From: Pseudomonas sp. H3(2019)
GTDB lineage: Bacteria; Pseudomonadota; Gammaproteobacteria; Pseudomonadales; Pseudomonadaceae
Assembly (NCBI RefSeq): GCF_007713465.1
Contig: NZ_VMSG01000016.1
Coordinates: 85,128-149,127, forward strand
Direction of reading: 5' to 3'
Length of the DNA: 64,000 nt
In this document: positions 1-8,965 of the stretch, one piece after another
Position numbering within the stretch: position 1 is the first letter of the stretch
Layout of the letters: every line of letters begins with the position of its first letter
The notes under the pieces: model-generated
The model's input: only the letters and a program-made list of their open reading frames with translations
What the model was told of the DNA's origin: nothing
Databases searched by the model: none
Position numbers and translations under genes: made by a program

Positions 1-1
1 G

Positions 2-958
2 GAAGCACCGCTGACCCAGGGCACCGAGGTGCGTATCGAGACGGCGAAAACCATCATCACCCGCAACAACTCGCCCGACCTGCCCTTCGATCGCTCGATC
101 AATCCCTATCGAGGTTGCGAGCACGGCTGCATTTACTGTTATGCACGACCCAGTCATGCCTATTGGGACCTGTCGCCCGGGCTGGATTTCGAAACGAAGC
201 TGATCGCCAAAAGCAACGCTGCCGACGTGTTGGAGCAGCAGCTTTCCAAGCGTGGTTATCAGTGTGCGCCGATCAACCTGGGCTCCAACACCGATCCCTA
301 TCAACCGATCGAGCGCGAACACAAAATCACCCGGCGAATTCTCCAGGTGCTGCTGCGTTACCGGCATCCGGTGACGATCATTACCAAGGGCTCGATGATT
401 CTTCGTGATCTGGATCTGCTCGGTGAGCTTGCCGAACAGCGGCTGGTGGCGGTGATGATCAGCCTGACCAGCCTCGACGACGAACTCAAGCGCATCCTTG
501 AACCGCGAACGGCCGCCCCGAAGGCGCGGTTGCGGGCGATTCGGGTCATGCGTGAGGCCGGGATTCCGGTGGGCGTTTTGTGTTCACCGATGATCCCGAT
601 GATCAACGACAGTGAACTGGAAAGCCTGCTGACCGAAGCTCATGCGGCCGGCGCGCAGAGTGCGGCGTACATGATGCTGCGCCTGCCGCTGGAAGTGGCA
701 CCGTTGTTCGAGGAGTGGCTGGCGGCCCACTATCCGCAGCGTGCAGCCCATGTATTGAGCTTGATCCGTCAAAGCCGCGGCGGTGAACTGTATGACAGCC
801 GCTTTGGCGCTCGCATGCGCGGCGAAGGACCGTTCGCCGATCTGTTGGCGCAACGCTTCGCCAAAACAATAAAACGTCTTGGGCTCAATCAACGTGAAGG
901 CTTCAACCTGGACTGCACAGCCTTTTGTCCGCCCGGTGCTCAAATGTCGTTGCTTTAG
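2..958 (+). CDS. Radical SAM protein, PA0069 family (5' partial)
   Basis: The reading frame is open to the first base of the window, so the true start lies upstream; a GTG at 29 is internal in my view. About 318 residues are visible. Counted from that GTG, a CxxxCxxC iron-sulfur motif (CEHGCIYC, C30, C34, C37) follows the NPYRGC signature shared with spore photoproduct lyase-like radical SAM enzymes. A NLGSNTDPYQP segment follows. The family (PA0069 in PAO1) binds a 4Fe-4S cluster and should generate the 5'-deoxyadenosyl radical, but its substrate is not known to me. The gene ends alone, 244 bases before the carbonic anhydrase gene. The family assignment is strong; the function is not defined. 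Confidence 0.85.
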   Translation, partial: EAPLTQGTEVRIETAKTIITRNNSPDLPFDRSINPYRGCEHGCIYCYARPSHAYWDLSPGLDFETKLIAKSNAADVLEQQLSKRGYQCAPINLGSNTDPYQPIEREHKITRRILQVLLRYRHPVTIITKGSMILRDLDLLGELAEQRLVAVMISLTSLDDELKRILEPRTAAPKARLRAIRVMREAGIPVGVLCSPMIPMINDSELESLLTEAHAAGAQSAAYMMLRLPLEVAPLFEEWLAAHYPQRAAHVLSLIRQSRGGELYDSRFGARMRGEGPFADLLAQRFAKTIKRLGLNQREGFNLDCTAFCPPGAQMSLL

Positions 959-1030
959 CAACAATTGGCCTATGGTTGAGTAGTGGAAAATGCTGGGTGT
1001 TGGTACTCTGGTCACGTTTTTTTCAACCTG

Positions 1031-1042
1031 GAACGTACGTTC
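1031..1042. promoter_or_regulatory. 12-bp perfect palindrome GAACGTACGTTC
   Basis: A perfect palindrome lies between the radical SAM gene and the carbonic anhydrase gene, about 160 bases before the latter. It has the look of a dimeric repressor operator of TetR type, but no such regulator is encoded in the window. The rest of 959-1202 shows no small gene that I can support. Confidence 0.3.
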
Positions 1043-1202
1043 TAGAGCGGTTGATTCAGTTTGAGTTAAGTTTCGGTGGTTACCTTGTTCATTGAGTGAC
1101 TGGATGGTCACTGATCGGCGATCTGGATGTTTCCTTACCAGTCGCTGGCTTTATCCCAGGTAAATCGGGAAAATTTCCCTACTCCGTCAAAGAGGATGAA
1201 TC

Positions 1203-1934
1203 ATGAGTGACAAGGATAAACAGCCGTTGGCTGCGTCGGCTTCCGCCCTGCCCGAGGCCGAAAGCGCCGATGCAGCGCTGCAGCATATCGTTGACGGTTT
1301 TTTACATTTCCACCACGAGGTCTTCCCGCAACAGGAAGAACTCTTCAAGAAACTCGCCACGGCTCAGCGGCCCAGAGCGATGTTCATTGCGTGCGCGGAC
1401 TCTCGCATCGTTCCCGAATTGATTACCCAAAGCGCTCCTGGCGATCTGTTTGTCACCCGCAACGTTGGCAACGTAGTGCCGCCCTATGGCCAGATGAACG
1501 GCGGGGTTTCCACGGCCATCGAATATGCAGTGCTGGCTCTTGGCGTGCAGCACATCATCATTTGTGGGCATTCCGATTGCGGCGCCATGCGTGCGGTACT
1601 CAATCCGCAAAGCCTGGAAAAAATGCCCACGGTCAAAGCCTGGCTGCGTCACGCCGAAGTGGCTAAAACCATGGTCCAGGAAAACTGCCATTGCGCTGAC
1701 GAAAACGAAAGCATGCAGGTGCTGACCGAAGAAAACGTCATCGCCCAGCTGCAGCATTTGCGCACTCACCCCTCCGTGGCCTCGCGCATGGCCAACGGTC
1801 AGCTGTTTATCCATGGCTGGGTCTACAGCATCGAAACCAGCGATATCAAAGCCTACGACGCGGATCAGGGCTGTTTCCTGCCACTGGATGGGAGTCATCC
1901 GATTCCGATGGCGACGCCCAAAGCGCGTTTCTAA
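1203..1934 (+). CDS. Beta-class carbonic anhydrase
   Basis: Zinc enzyme of the cytoplasm that interconverts CO2 and bicarbonate; 243 residues, normal for the class. The beta-class signature is complete: C64-A-D66-S-R68 supplies one zinc ligand and the Asp/Arg dyad, and H123-S-D-C126 supplies the other two ligands. The ATG at 1203 is preceded by AGAGGA at good spacing. An anion transporter of the SulP family follows after 89 bases, an arrangement that also occurs in PAO1 (PA0102-PA0103) and suggests the pair handles bicarbonate together. The N-terminal 20 residues are low-complexity Ala/Glu-rich and lie outside the fold. Confidence 0.93.
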   Translation: MSDKDKQPLAASASALPEAESADAALQHIVDGFLHFHHEVFPQQEELFKKLATAQRPRAMFIACADSRIVPELITQSAPGDLFVTRNVGNVVPPYGQMNGGVSTAIEYAVLALGVQHIIICGHSDCGAMRAVLNPQSLEKMPTVKAWLRHAEVAKTMVQENCHCADENESMQVLTEENVIAQLQHLRTHPSVASRMANGQLFIHGWVYSIETSDIKAYDADQGCFLPLDGSHPIPMATPKARF

Positions 1935-2023
1935 ATCCTCCTAAACACCTTGTCTGGTCTGGCCAGGACTGCTGAAAAAGCGGTCGGGCTTCGCCACGCC
2001 TGAAGAATCTCAGGAGAACGCTC

Positions 2024-3562
2024 ATGCGTGCTGCGCAATTGAAAGCTGTTTTGCCACGGGAGCTGCTGGCTTCGGTGGTGGTGTTTCTGGTCGCCCTGCC
2101 CTTGTGCATGGGCATTGCAATCGCTTCCGGCATGCCGCCGGCCAAGGGCCTGATCACTGGGATTATCGGTGGCCTGGTGGTCGGTTGGCTGGCGGGTTCG
2201 CCGCTGCAAGTCAGCGGTCCGGCCGCAGGACTGGCGGTATTGGTCTTTGAACTGGTGCGCCAGCATGGTGTGGCGATGCTCGGGCCAATTCTGCTACTGG
2301 CCGGGTTTCTGCAACTGGTGGCCGGGCGTTTGCGCCTGGGCTGCTGGTTCCGCGTGACGGCGCCGGCGGTGGTTTACGGCATGCTGGCGGGCATTGGGGT
2401 ACTGATCGTGCTGTCGCAGGTGCATGTGATGCTTGACGGAGTTCCTAAACCCTCAGGCCTGGACAACCTCAGCGGGTTTCCGGCGGCCGTTGCCCAAGCC
2501 TTGCCGACGCTGGGTGGCGGGTTGGGTTGGCAGGCCGGGTTGCTCGGGCTGTCGACGATTCTGGTGATGGGTGTGTGGGAGAAGTTTCGTCCACAAGCAC
2601 TGCGCTTTATTCCCGGCGCCTTGCTCGGCGTTGGTTTGGCGACCCTTGCCAGTCTGGCGCTGGCGTTGAACGTCAAACGGGTCGAAGTCCCGGCTAATCT
2701 CGCCGAGGCAATTGACTGGCTGAGGCCGGCCGACCTGTTGAATCTGGCCGACCCCAACCTGCTGATCGCCGCGTTCGCCGTGGCTTTCATTGCCAGCGCC
2801 GAAACTCTGCTCTCGGCCGCCGCGGTCGATCGCATGCACAGCGGCGAGCGTTCGGATTTCGACCGCGAACTGTCCGCCCAAGGCATCGGCAACATGCTCT
2901 GCGGTCTGGTCGGTGCGCTGCCGATGACGGGCGTGATCGTGCGCAGTTCAGCCAACGTACAGGCCGGCGCCAAGACGCGGTTGTCGGCGATTTTCCACGG
3001 TGTCTGGCTGCTGGCATTTGTGTTGCTGCTGTCCAGCGTGCTGCAAAGCATTCCGGTCGCCAGCCTGGCGGGCGTGCTGGTGTATACCGGGGTGAAACTG
3101 GTGGATTTGAAGGCGTTTCGCGGACTGGGACGGTACGGCCGGATGCCGATGATTACCTATGCGGTGACCGCGCTGGCGATTATCTTCAGCGACTTGCTGA
3201 CCGGAGTGCTGGTCGGTTTTGGCTTGACCCTGGCGAAGCTGGCCTGGAAGGCTTCGCGGCTGAAAATCAGCCTGATCGACCTTCCGGCAGAGGGCGAAAT
3301 GGAGTTGCGATTGATGGGGGCTGCGACCTTTCTCAAGGTGCCGGCGTTGACCCGGGTGCTGGGGGCTATTCCGGCGGGCGCGACGGTGCATGTGCCGCTG
3401 AATAACCTGAGTTATATCGACCACTCATGCCTGGAATTGCTTGAGGAATGGGGACGGGCCAATGCCAGCAAAGGCTCGAAACTGCTGATTGAGGCGCGCG
3501 GGTTGAAGCGAAGGTTGGAGGGGCGATTGCGGACGACCGTAGGAATGGGTTCCGCCGGATAG
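2024..3562 (+). CDS. SulP family inorganic anion transporter (probable bicarbonate)
   Basis: Inner-membrane transporter of 512 residues. The N-terminal 400 residues are a run of hydrophobic helices, with the SulP-typical start of helix 1 (PLCMGIAIASGMPPAKGLITG region) and the later segment QGIGNMLCGLVGALPMTG. A short C-terminal cytoplasmic STAS-like domain (about 420-500, with LSYIDHSCLELL) closes it. The ATG at 2024 has AGGAG nine bases upstream. Position directly after a carbonic anhydrase points to bicarbonate rather than sulfate as substrate; this is inference from context. SulP proteins can carry other anions, so the substrate is open. Confidence 0.85.
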   Translation: MRAAQLKAVLPRELLASVVVFLVALPLCMGIAIASGMPPAKGLITGIIGGLVVGWLAGSPLQVSGPAAGLAVLVFELVRQHGVAMLGPILLLAGFLQLVAGRLRLGCWFRVTAPAVVYGMLAGIGVLIVLSQVHVMLDGVPKPSGLDNLSGFPAAVAQALPTLGGGLGWQAGLLGLSTILVMGVWEKFRPQALRFIPGALLGVGLATLASLALALNVKRVEVPANLAEAIDWLRPADLLNLADPNLLIAAFAVAFIASAETLLSAAAVDRMHSGERSDFDRELSAQGIGNMLCGLVGALPMTGVIVRSSANVQAGAKTRLSAIFHGVWLLAFVLLLSSVLQSIPVASLAGVLVYTGVKLVDLKAFRGLGRYGRMPMITYAVTALAIIFSDLLTGVLVGFGLTLAKLAWKASRLKISLIDLPAEGEMELRLMGAATFLKVPALTRVLGAIPAGATVHVPLNNLSYIDHSCLELLEEWGRANASKGSKLLIEARGLKRRLEGRLRTTVGMGSAG

Positions 3563-3570
3563 ATAACAGT

Positions 3571-3596
3571 GTGGGAGCGGGTAAGCCCGCTCCCAC
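3571..3596. repeat. REP-type palindrome (family A, short form)
   Basis: GTGGGAGCGG and CCGCTCCCAC form a near-perfect hairpin with a short loop between two convergent genes. It matches the GTGGGAGCGAGC half-site of the larger REP pairs at 13161, 19851, 38944 and 40379. It may also serve as a transcription stop for both genes. Confidence 0.75.
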
Positions 3597-3620
3597 AGGT
3601 GTTCGGTTTTTACCGTTAGA

Positions 3621-4271
3621 TCAAGCCGCAGGCTGATCCAGTTCCAGGCCTACGCCCAGCTGGCGCGACAGGCATGGCCAGCGCTTCCAGGCAGCGCCGG
3701 TGTCCGGGCTGTTGAGTTTTTCCCGGTAGGCTTCGACGGACTCCAGCGCAAAGCTTTCTTCGTTCAGCATCTCATCAACGGCGTGATGCACAGCCTCGTC
3801 CAGTTGATTGGCGAAGTCTTCGCCGATCAGTTGGTGGGCAATCAGGTTGGCGACAGTCATGTCCAATGGGATCAGTGGCTGGCCGAAATGTTTGATGTAG
3901 AGGTCGTTAACCTCTTCTACCAGGCGATGTGCCAGGTAGGCTTCGTCCAGCAGACCATCCAGGCCTTCGTGACCGGCCATGATCGCCGGAGGCTGGAGGA
4001 AGAACTGCTCGGCGATTGTCAGCACCGGTTTGATCTGCGACTCGATCCCCGCTTCGCGCGCTACGTCGTTGGCAGCGTCGAGCAAGTCCGGCACTTGTTC
4101 TATATAAGCAGTGACAAAACGGGTCATCACGCCCTTGGCGTCGATGTCTGGCAATTGAATGGATGAATGCAGGTGCGGCAATTGGACTTCCAGCTGACGG
4201 GTCAGCTGACCGGTTTCGGCTTCATGTTGTTGTGCACGTTGAATCTGCTCGCGCAATGCGGCGGTGTTCAT
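3621..4271 (-). CDS. Conserved hypothetical protein (PA0104-like)
   Basis: Cytoplasmic protein of 216 residues without membrane segments or signal peptide; acidic, helical and soluble in appearance. I chose the ATG at 4271 because GGAG lies six bases upstream; the frame is open to 4313 but the earlier ATG has no ribosome site. It is transcribed away from the aa3 oxidase operon, an arrangement that I recall for PA0104 in PAO1. No motif that I can connect with a function is visible. Conservation next to the oxidase genes is the only clue. Confidence 0.75.
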   Translation of the reverse strand: MNTAALREQIQRAQQHEAETGQLTRQLEVQLPHLHSSIQLPDIDAKGVMTRFVTAYIEQVPDLLDAANDVAREAGIESQIKPVLTIAEQFFLQPPAIMAGHEGLDGLLDEAYLAHRLVEEVNDLYIKHFGQPLIPLDMTVANLIAHQLIGEDFANQLDEAVHHAVDEMLNEESFALESVEAYREKLNSPDTGAAWKRWPCLSRQLGVGLELDQPAA

Positions 4272-4475
4272 GAAAACTCCAGGAAACGAAGGCAAGGAAA
4301 TAGGGGAAGACATAAGTTAGCCTGCTTATAAAAGTGGCTAAGACGTATTTGTCATAATTATTTCACCTTTGATGCCACTGCGTTATATCGATTTGCCATC
4401 ACCGATCTCACATCCTTCTCCATCCGTGGCCTGCGACGCAAGTGTCAGGTGTTTCAGCTCATTTACGCCATCGCG

Positions 4476-4503
4476 TTGCGGGGTCGTCCTCGCTGTCTAT
4501 ACT
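4476..4503 (+). promoter_or_regulatory. RpoS/sigma70-type promoter candidate of the aa3 operon
   Basis: TTGCGG, 16 bases, then CTATACT. The extended -10 CTATACT is the form preferred by RpoS. In P. aeruginosa the aa3 oxidase is known to be an RpoS-dependent, starvation-induced enzyme, which fits. No transcript start is known for this strain. Confidence 0.5.
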
Positions 4504-4618
4504 CGGATCTGAATGGAGTTAGCTGATGACGCCCGACTGCGTAGGCAGCAAGGCCCGGCGATTCAAGTTCGTAGTCTGAAAAAGCCGCTCCCTTGCCGTC
4601 GGTGTTAGCCGGCGGGAT

Positions 4619-4626
4619 AACAAGAA
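4619..4626 (+). promoter_or_regulatory. Hfq/Crc-type motif AACAAGAA before coxB
   Basis: The octamer fits the AAnAAnAA catabolite activity motif and sits just upstream of the coxB Shine-Dalgarno sequence, where Hfq/Crc binding would block translation. Similar octamers lie at coxC and ctaB. One such match alone could be chance. Confidence 0.35.
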
Positions 4627-4644
4627 CGATAAGGGGAACCCGCA

Positions 4645-5772
4645 ATGATGCGACATCCACATGTCTGGATGGGCCTCCTGTTGTGGTCGATTTTCGGTCA
4701 GGCGCAAGCGGCCTGGACTGTGAATATGGCGCCTGGAGCGACTGAAGTCAGTCACGCAGTATTCGACCTGCACATGACCATTTTCTGGATCTGTGTGGTG
4801 ATCGGCATCATCGTTTTCGGCGCCATGTTCTGGTCGATGATGGTGCATCGGCGCTCCACCGGGCAGGTGGCCGCCAAGTTCCATGAAAGTACGACGGTCG
4901 AGATCCTCTGGACCGTGGTGCCTTTCATCATTCTGGTGGCCATGGCCGTTCCGGCGACCGCGACCCTGATCAAGATGTACGACACCAGTGAGCCGGATAT
5001 CGATATCCAGATCACCGGTTATCAGTGGAAGTGGCACTACAAATACCTGGGTCAGGACGTCGAGTTCTTCAGCAACCTGGCCACACCGCAAGAGCAAATC
5101 CACAACAAAACTGCCAAAGGCGAAAATTACCTGTTGGAAGTCGATCAGCCGCTGGTGCTGCCGATCGGTGCCAAGGTGCGCTTTCTGGTGACCTCTGCCG
5201 ACGTCATCCACTCGTGGTGGGTGCCGGCGTTTGCGGTCAAGCGCGATGCGATTCCAGGGTTCGTCAACGAAGCCTGGACCCGCGTCGACAAGCCCGGCAT
5301 CTACCGTGGCCAGTGCGCCGAACTGTGCGGCAAGGACCATGGCTTCATGCCGATTGTGGTCGACGTCAAAACCCAGGCCGACTACGACACCTGGCTGACT
5401 GAGCGCAAAGCCGACGCCGCCAAGCTCAAGGAGCTGACCAGTAAAGAGTGGACCCTCGACGAGCTGAAGGAACGCGGCGACAAGATTTATCACACCACCT
5501 GTGCTGCCTGTCACCAGCCAGAAGGCCAGGGTATGCCGCCGCTGTTCCCGGCACTCAAAGGTTCGCCCATTGCGACCGGGCCAATAGAAGACCATCTGCA
5601 TCGTGTGTTCTTCGGCAAACCCGGCACCGCCATGGCGGCGTTCGGCAAGCAGCTGTCGGAAGTCGATATCGCGGCCGTCGTGACCTACGAACGCAATGCC
5701 TGGGGCAACAACAAAGGCGACATGGTTACCCCTAAAGACGTACTGGCCCTCAAACAGGCGGCAAGCAAATGA
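4645..5772 (+). CDS. coxB: Cytochrome c oxidase subunit II with fused cytochrome c domain
   Basis: Subunit II of the aa3-type (caa3-like) terminal oxidase, 375 residues. A signal peptide ends near residue 23 and two membrane helices follow (about 44-66 and 88-110). The periplasmic CuA domain carries H189, C224, E226, C228, H232 and M235. A C-terminal cytochrome c domain has C286-A-A-C289-H290 and a likely axial Met330, so electrons can enter through a covalently attached heme. The ATG at 4645 follows AGGGG. It is the first gene of the oxidase operon. All CuA and heme ligands are intact. Confidence 0.96.
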   Translation: MMRHPHVWMGLLLWSIFGQAQAAWTVNMAPGATEVSHAVFDLHMTIFWICVVIGIIVFGAMFWSMMVHRRSTGQVAAKFHESTTVEILWTVVPFIILVAMAVPATATLIKMYDTSEPDIDIQITGYQWKWHYKYLGQDVEFFSNLATPQEQIHNKTAKGENYLLEVDQPLVLPIGAKVRFLVTSADVIHSWWVPAFAVKRDAIPGFVNEAWTRVDKPGIYRGQCAELCGKDHGFMPIVVDVKTQADYDTWLTERKADAAKLKELTSKEWTLDELKERGDKIYHTTCAACHQPEGQGMPPLFPALKGSPIATGPIEDHLHRVFFGKPGTAMAAFGKQLSEVDIAAVVTYERNAWGNNKGDMVTPKDVLALKQAASK

Positions 5773-5854
5773 CCCGGTCTATTGCGTGTTCCCTTGAACG
5801 CTTGGGGCTAAGCGCCCCGAGCCGCCCAGCCCAGCCGTTTGCAGGAGACAGACC

Positions 5855-7450
5855 ATGAATGCTGTGAACGATGACCACGGTCACGCAATCGTCGACAACC
5901 ACGTCCACGGTCCGGCCAAGGGCCTGATGCGCTGGGTGCTGACCACCAACCATAAAGACATCGGTACACTGTACCTGTGGTTCAGCTTCATGATGTTCCT
6001 GCTCGGCGGTTCGTTCGCCATGGTGATTCGCGCCGAGTTGTTCCAGCCTGGGTTGCAGATCGTCGAACCGGCGTTCTTCAATCAGATGACCACCATGCAC
6101 GGCCTGGTGATGGTCTTCGGTGCGGTGATGCCGGCGTTTGTCGGCCTCGCCAACTGGATGATCCCGCTGATGATCGGCGCGCCGGACATGGCCCTGCCGC
6201 GGATGAACAACTTCAGCTTCTGGCTGTTGCCGGCAGCGTTCCTGCTGCTGGTGTCGACGCTGTTCATGCCGGGCGGTGGGCCGAACTTCGGCTGGACCTT
6301 CTACGCCCCGCTATCGACGACCTACGCCCCGGAAAGCGTGACCTTCTTCATCTTTGCCATCCACTTGATGGGTATCAGCTCGATCATGGGCGCGATTAAC
6401 GTGATCGCCACCATCCTCAACCTGCGTGCCCCGGGCATGACCCTGATGAAAATGCCGCTGTTCGTCTGGACCTGGCTGATCACCGCGTTCCTGTTGATCG
6501 CGGTGATGCCGGTGCTGGCGGGTTGCGTGACCATGATGCTGATGGACATCCACTTCGGCACCAGCTTCTTCAGCGCTGCCGGTGGCGGTGATCCGGTGCT
6601 GTTCCAGCACGTGTTCTGGTTCTTCGGCCACCCCGAGGTGTACATCATGATCCTGCCGGCGTTCGGTGCCGTCAGCTCGATCATTCCGACCTTCGCTCGC
6701 AAGCCACTGTTTGGCTACACCTCGATGGTCTACGCCACGGCGAGTATTGCCTTCCTGTCGTTCATCGTCTGGGCGCACCACATGTTCGTGGTCGGCATCC
6801 CGCTGGTGGGCGAGCTGTTCTTCATGTACGCGACACTGCTGATCGCGGTGCCCACCGGGGTCAAGGTGTTCAACTGGGTCAGCACCATGTGGCAGGGCTC
6901 GCTGACCTTCGAGACACCGATGCTGTTTGCCGTGGCATTCGTGATTCTGTTCTCGATTGGCGGGTTCTCCGGGTTGATGCTGGCCATCGCCCCGGCGGAC
7001 TTCCAGTACCAGGACACTTACTTTGTGGTCGCGCACTTCCACTACGTGCTGGTGCCGGGGGCGATCTTCGGGATCTTCGCTTCGGCCTACTACTGGATGC
7101 CGAAATGGACCGGCCACATGTACGACGAAACCCTCGGCAAGCTGCACTTCTGGCTGTCGTTCATCGGCATGAACATGGCCTTCTTCCCGATGCACTTCGT
7201 CGGGTTGGCGGGCATGCCGCGGCGGATTCCGGACTACAACCTGCAATTCGCCGACTTCAACATGGTGTCGTCGATTGGCGCATTCACCTTCGGGGCAACC
7301 CAGATCTTCTTCCTGTTCATCGTAATCAAGACCATTCGCGGCGGCCCGGCGGCCCCGGCGAAACCTTGGGAAGGAGCGGAAGGCCTGGAGTGGAGCGTGC
7401 CGTCGCCGGCGCCGTACCACACCTTCGTCACGCCACCGGAAGTGAAATGA
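5855..7450 (+). CDS. coxA: Cytochrome c oxidase subunit I
   Basis: Catalytic heme-copper subunit of the inner-membrane aa3 oxidase; 531 residues with the usual twelve helices. Low-spin heme ligands H82 and H396, high-spin heme ligand H394, and CuB ligands H259, H308 and H309 are present, along with Y263 that is cross-linked to H259 in A-type oxidases. The K-channel lysine in PTGVKVFNW (K337) is also there. These features place it in the A1 group of oxidases. The start at 5855 has CAGGAG upstream. The stop overlaps a 12-codon frame that leads into cox11. Confidence 0.97.
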   Translation: MNAVNDDHGHAIVDNHVHGPAKGLMRWVLTTNHKDIGTLYLWFSFMMFLLGGSFAMVIRAELFQPGLQIVEPAFFNQMTTMHGLVMVFGAVMPAFVGLANWMIPLMIGAPDMALPRMNNFSFWLLPAAFLLLVSTLFMPGGGPNFGWTFYAPLSTTYAPESVTFFIFAIHLMGISSIMGAINVIATILNLRAPGMTLMKMPLFVWTWLITAFLLIAVMPVLAGCVTMMLMDIHFGTSFFSAAGGGDPVLFQHVFWFFGHPEVYIMILPAFGAVSSIIPTFARKPLFGYTSMVYATASIAFLSFIVWAHHMFVVGIPLVGELFFMYATLLIAVPTGVKVFNWVSTMWQGSLTFETPMLFAVAFVILFSIGGFSGLMLAIAPADFQYQDTYFVVAHFHYVLVPGAIFGIFASAYYWMPKWTGHMYDETLGKLHFWLSFIGMNMAFFPMHFVGLAGMPRRIPDYNLQFADFNMVSSIGAFTFGATQIFFLFIVIKTIRGGPAAPAKPWEGAEGLEWSVPSPAPYHTFVTPPEVK

Positions 7451-7485
7451 ACGTTATAGCCGCTGAGGCCCACGCCCATGGCTGA
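7447..7485 (+). CDS. Possible 12-residue coupling ORF between coxA and cox11
   Basis: An ATGA overlap with the coxA stop opens a frame of 12 codons (MNVIAAEAHAHG) that ends eight bases inside cox11. Ribosomes finishing coxA could restart here and then again at the cox11 ATG, which has only a weak ribosome site (CTGAGG, far). The peptide itself probably has no function. Whether it is translated is not known. Confidence 0.25.
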   Translation: MNVIAAEAHAHG

Positions 7486-8035
7486 CTCTATTTCCATGAA
7501 AAAGCTGGTCACCCGGCTGCTGTTGGTGGTGGCCAGCATGTTTGTCTTCGGGTTTGCACTTGTGCCGATTTACGACGTGATGTGCAAGGCATTCGGCATC
7601 AACGGCAAAACCGCCGGGCAGTACGAAGGCGAGCAAGTGGTCGACACGTCGCGGCAAATTCGCGTGCAGTTTCTGTCGACCAACGCCGTGGACATGGTCT
7701 GGGAGTTTTATCCCAAGGCCGACGACATGGTGATCAATCCGGGGGCGGTGAACGAGATGATCTTCGTTGCCCGCAACCCGACCGATCACCCGATGAGCGC
7801 GCAGGCGATACCAAGCATTTCTCCGGGCGACTCAGCGGTGTATTTCCACAAGACCGAGTGCTTCTGCTTCACCCAGCAGGTGCTGCAACCCGGCGAACGA
7901 ATCGAAATGCCCGTACGTTTCATCGTTGACCGTGAGATTTCCAAGGATGTGAAGCACCTGACGCTGGCTTACACGCTGTTCGATATCACCGCACGTCATC
8001 CACCGGTCGTGGCCAACACCAATGCCGGTCCTTGA
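7478..8035 (+). CDS. ctaG: Cytochrome c oxidase assembly protein CtaG/Cox11
   Basis: Copper chaperone that delivers CuB to subunit I. One N-terminal membrane anchor (about residues 11-30) is followed by a periplasmic domain with the copper-binding C128-F-C130 motif in TECFCFTQQ. Length 185 is normal. I kept the ATG at 7478; an ATG seven codons later is an alternative start. Its place between coxA and coxC is the usual order in pseudomonads. Confidence 0.94.
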   Translation: MADSISMKKLVTRLLLVVASMFVFGFALVPIYDVMCKAFGINGKTAGQYEGEQVVDTSRQIRVQFLSTNAVDMVWEFYPKADDMVINPGAVNEMIFVARNPTDHPMSAQAIPSISPGDSAVYFHKTECFCFTQQVLQPGERIEMPVRFIVDREISKDVKHLTLAYTLFDITARHPPVVANTNAGP

Positions 8036-8061
8036 GGCGTTCAAGCGTGCCCGATAAGGAG

Positions 8062-8069
8062 AACAATAA
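8062..8069 (+). promoter_or_regulatory. Hfq/Crc-type motif AACAATAA at the coxC start
   Basis: The octamer lies exactly between the ribosome site (AAGGAG) and the coxC ATG, the position where Hfq/Crc acts on known targets. It fits AAnAAnAA. Confidence 0.35.
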
Positions 8070-8957
8070 ATGGCAAGTCATGAGCATTATTACGTTCCCG
8101 CCCAGAGCAAATGGCCGATCATTGCCACGCTCGGCATGTTCGTCACCGTGTTTGGCCTGGCGACCTGGTTCAACGACCTCAAGGCAGCGCGCCCGGAATC
8201 CCACGGCCCGCTGATCTTCTTCGTTGGCGGTCTGTTGCTGGCCTACATGCTGTTCGGCTGGTTCGGCACGGTGATCAAGGAAAGCCGCGCGGGGTTGTAT
8301 AGCTCGCAGCTCGATCGCTCGTTTCGTTGGGGCATGAGCTGGTTCATTTTCTCCGAGGTAATGTTCTTCATCGCCTTCTTCGGTGCGCTGTTCTACGTGC
8401 GCAACCTGTCCGGGCCGTGGCTCGGTGGTGAGGGCGGCAAGGGCATCGCGCACATGCTCTGGCCGAACTTCCAGTTTGCCTGGCCGCTGCTGCACACCCC
8501 TGACCCGACACTCTTCCCGCCGCCCAAGGAAGTCATTAGTCCCTGGGGTTTGCCGCTGCTGAACACGGTGTTGCTGGTGAGCTCCAGCGTCACGGTGACC
8601 ATCGCCCACCATGCCTTGAAAAAGGGCCATCGCGGCGCACTGAAGCTCTGGCTGGCGCTGACGGTACTGCTGGGCTGTGCGTTCCTCAGCTTCCAGGCCA
8701 AGGAATACATCCACGCCTATCACGAGCTGGGACTGACCCTGGGCTCAGGCGTGTATGGCGCGACCTTCTTCATGCTGACCGGTTTCCACGGCGCTCACGT
8801 GACCATCGGCACGATCATCCTGTTCGTGATGCTGATGCGGATCATGCGTGGGCATTTCGATGGCGATCACCAGTTCGGCTTCGAGGCGGCCAGTTGGTAT
8901 TGGCACTTCGTCGATGTGGTGTGGATTGGCCTGTTTGTCTTCGTTTACGTGCTTTGA
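8070..8957 (+). CDS. coxC: Cytochrome c oxidase subunit III
   Basis: Third core subunit of the aa3 oxidase, 295 residues, seven predicted membrane helices. The segments FFGALFYVRNL, FHGAHVTIGT and ASWYWHFVDVVWIGLF are typical of the family. AAGGAG stands nine bases upstream of the ATG at 8070. It converges with a small DUF2909 gene whose stop lies eight bases beyond the coxC stop, with no room for a separate terminator. Confidence 0.96.
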   Translation: MASHEHYYVPAQSKWPIIATLGMFVTVFGLATWFNDLKAARPESHGPLIFFVGGLLLAYMLFGWFGTVIKESRAGLYSSQLDRSFRWGMSWFIFSEVMFFIAFFGALFYVRNLSGPWLGGEGGKGIAHMLWPNFQFAWPLLHTPDPTLFPPPKEVISPWGLPLLNTVLLVSSSVTVTIAHHALKKGHRGALKLWLALTVLLGCAFLSFQAKEYIHAYHELGLTLGSGVYGATFFMLTGFHGAHVTIGTIILFVMLMRIMRGHFDGDHQFGFEAASWYWHFVDVVWIGLFVFVYVL

Positions 8958-8965
8958 GGCGGCAC

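Larger units (their letters stand above)
4272..4644. promoter_or_regulatory. Divergent intergenic region upstream of coxB
   Basis: Holds no gene that I can support. It contains a promoter candidate for the oxidase operon (4476-4503) and a long leader of about 135 bases that ends in an AAnAAnAA motif and the coxB ribosome site AGGGG. Confidence 0.6.
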
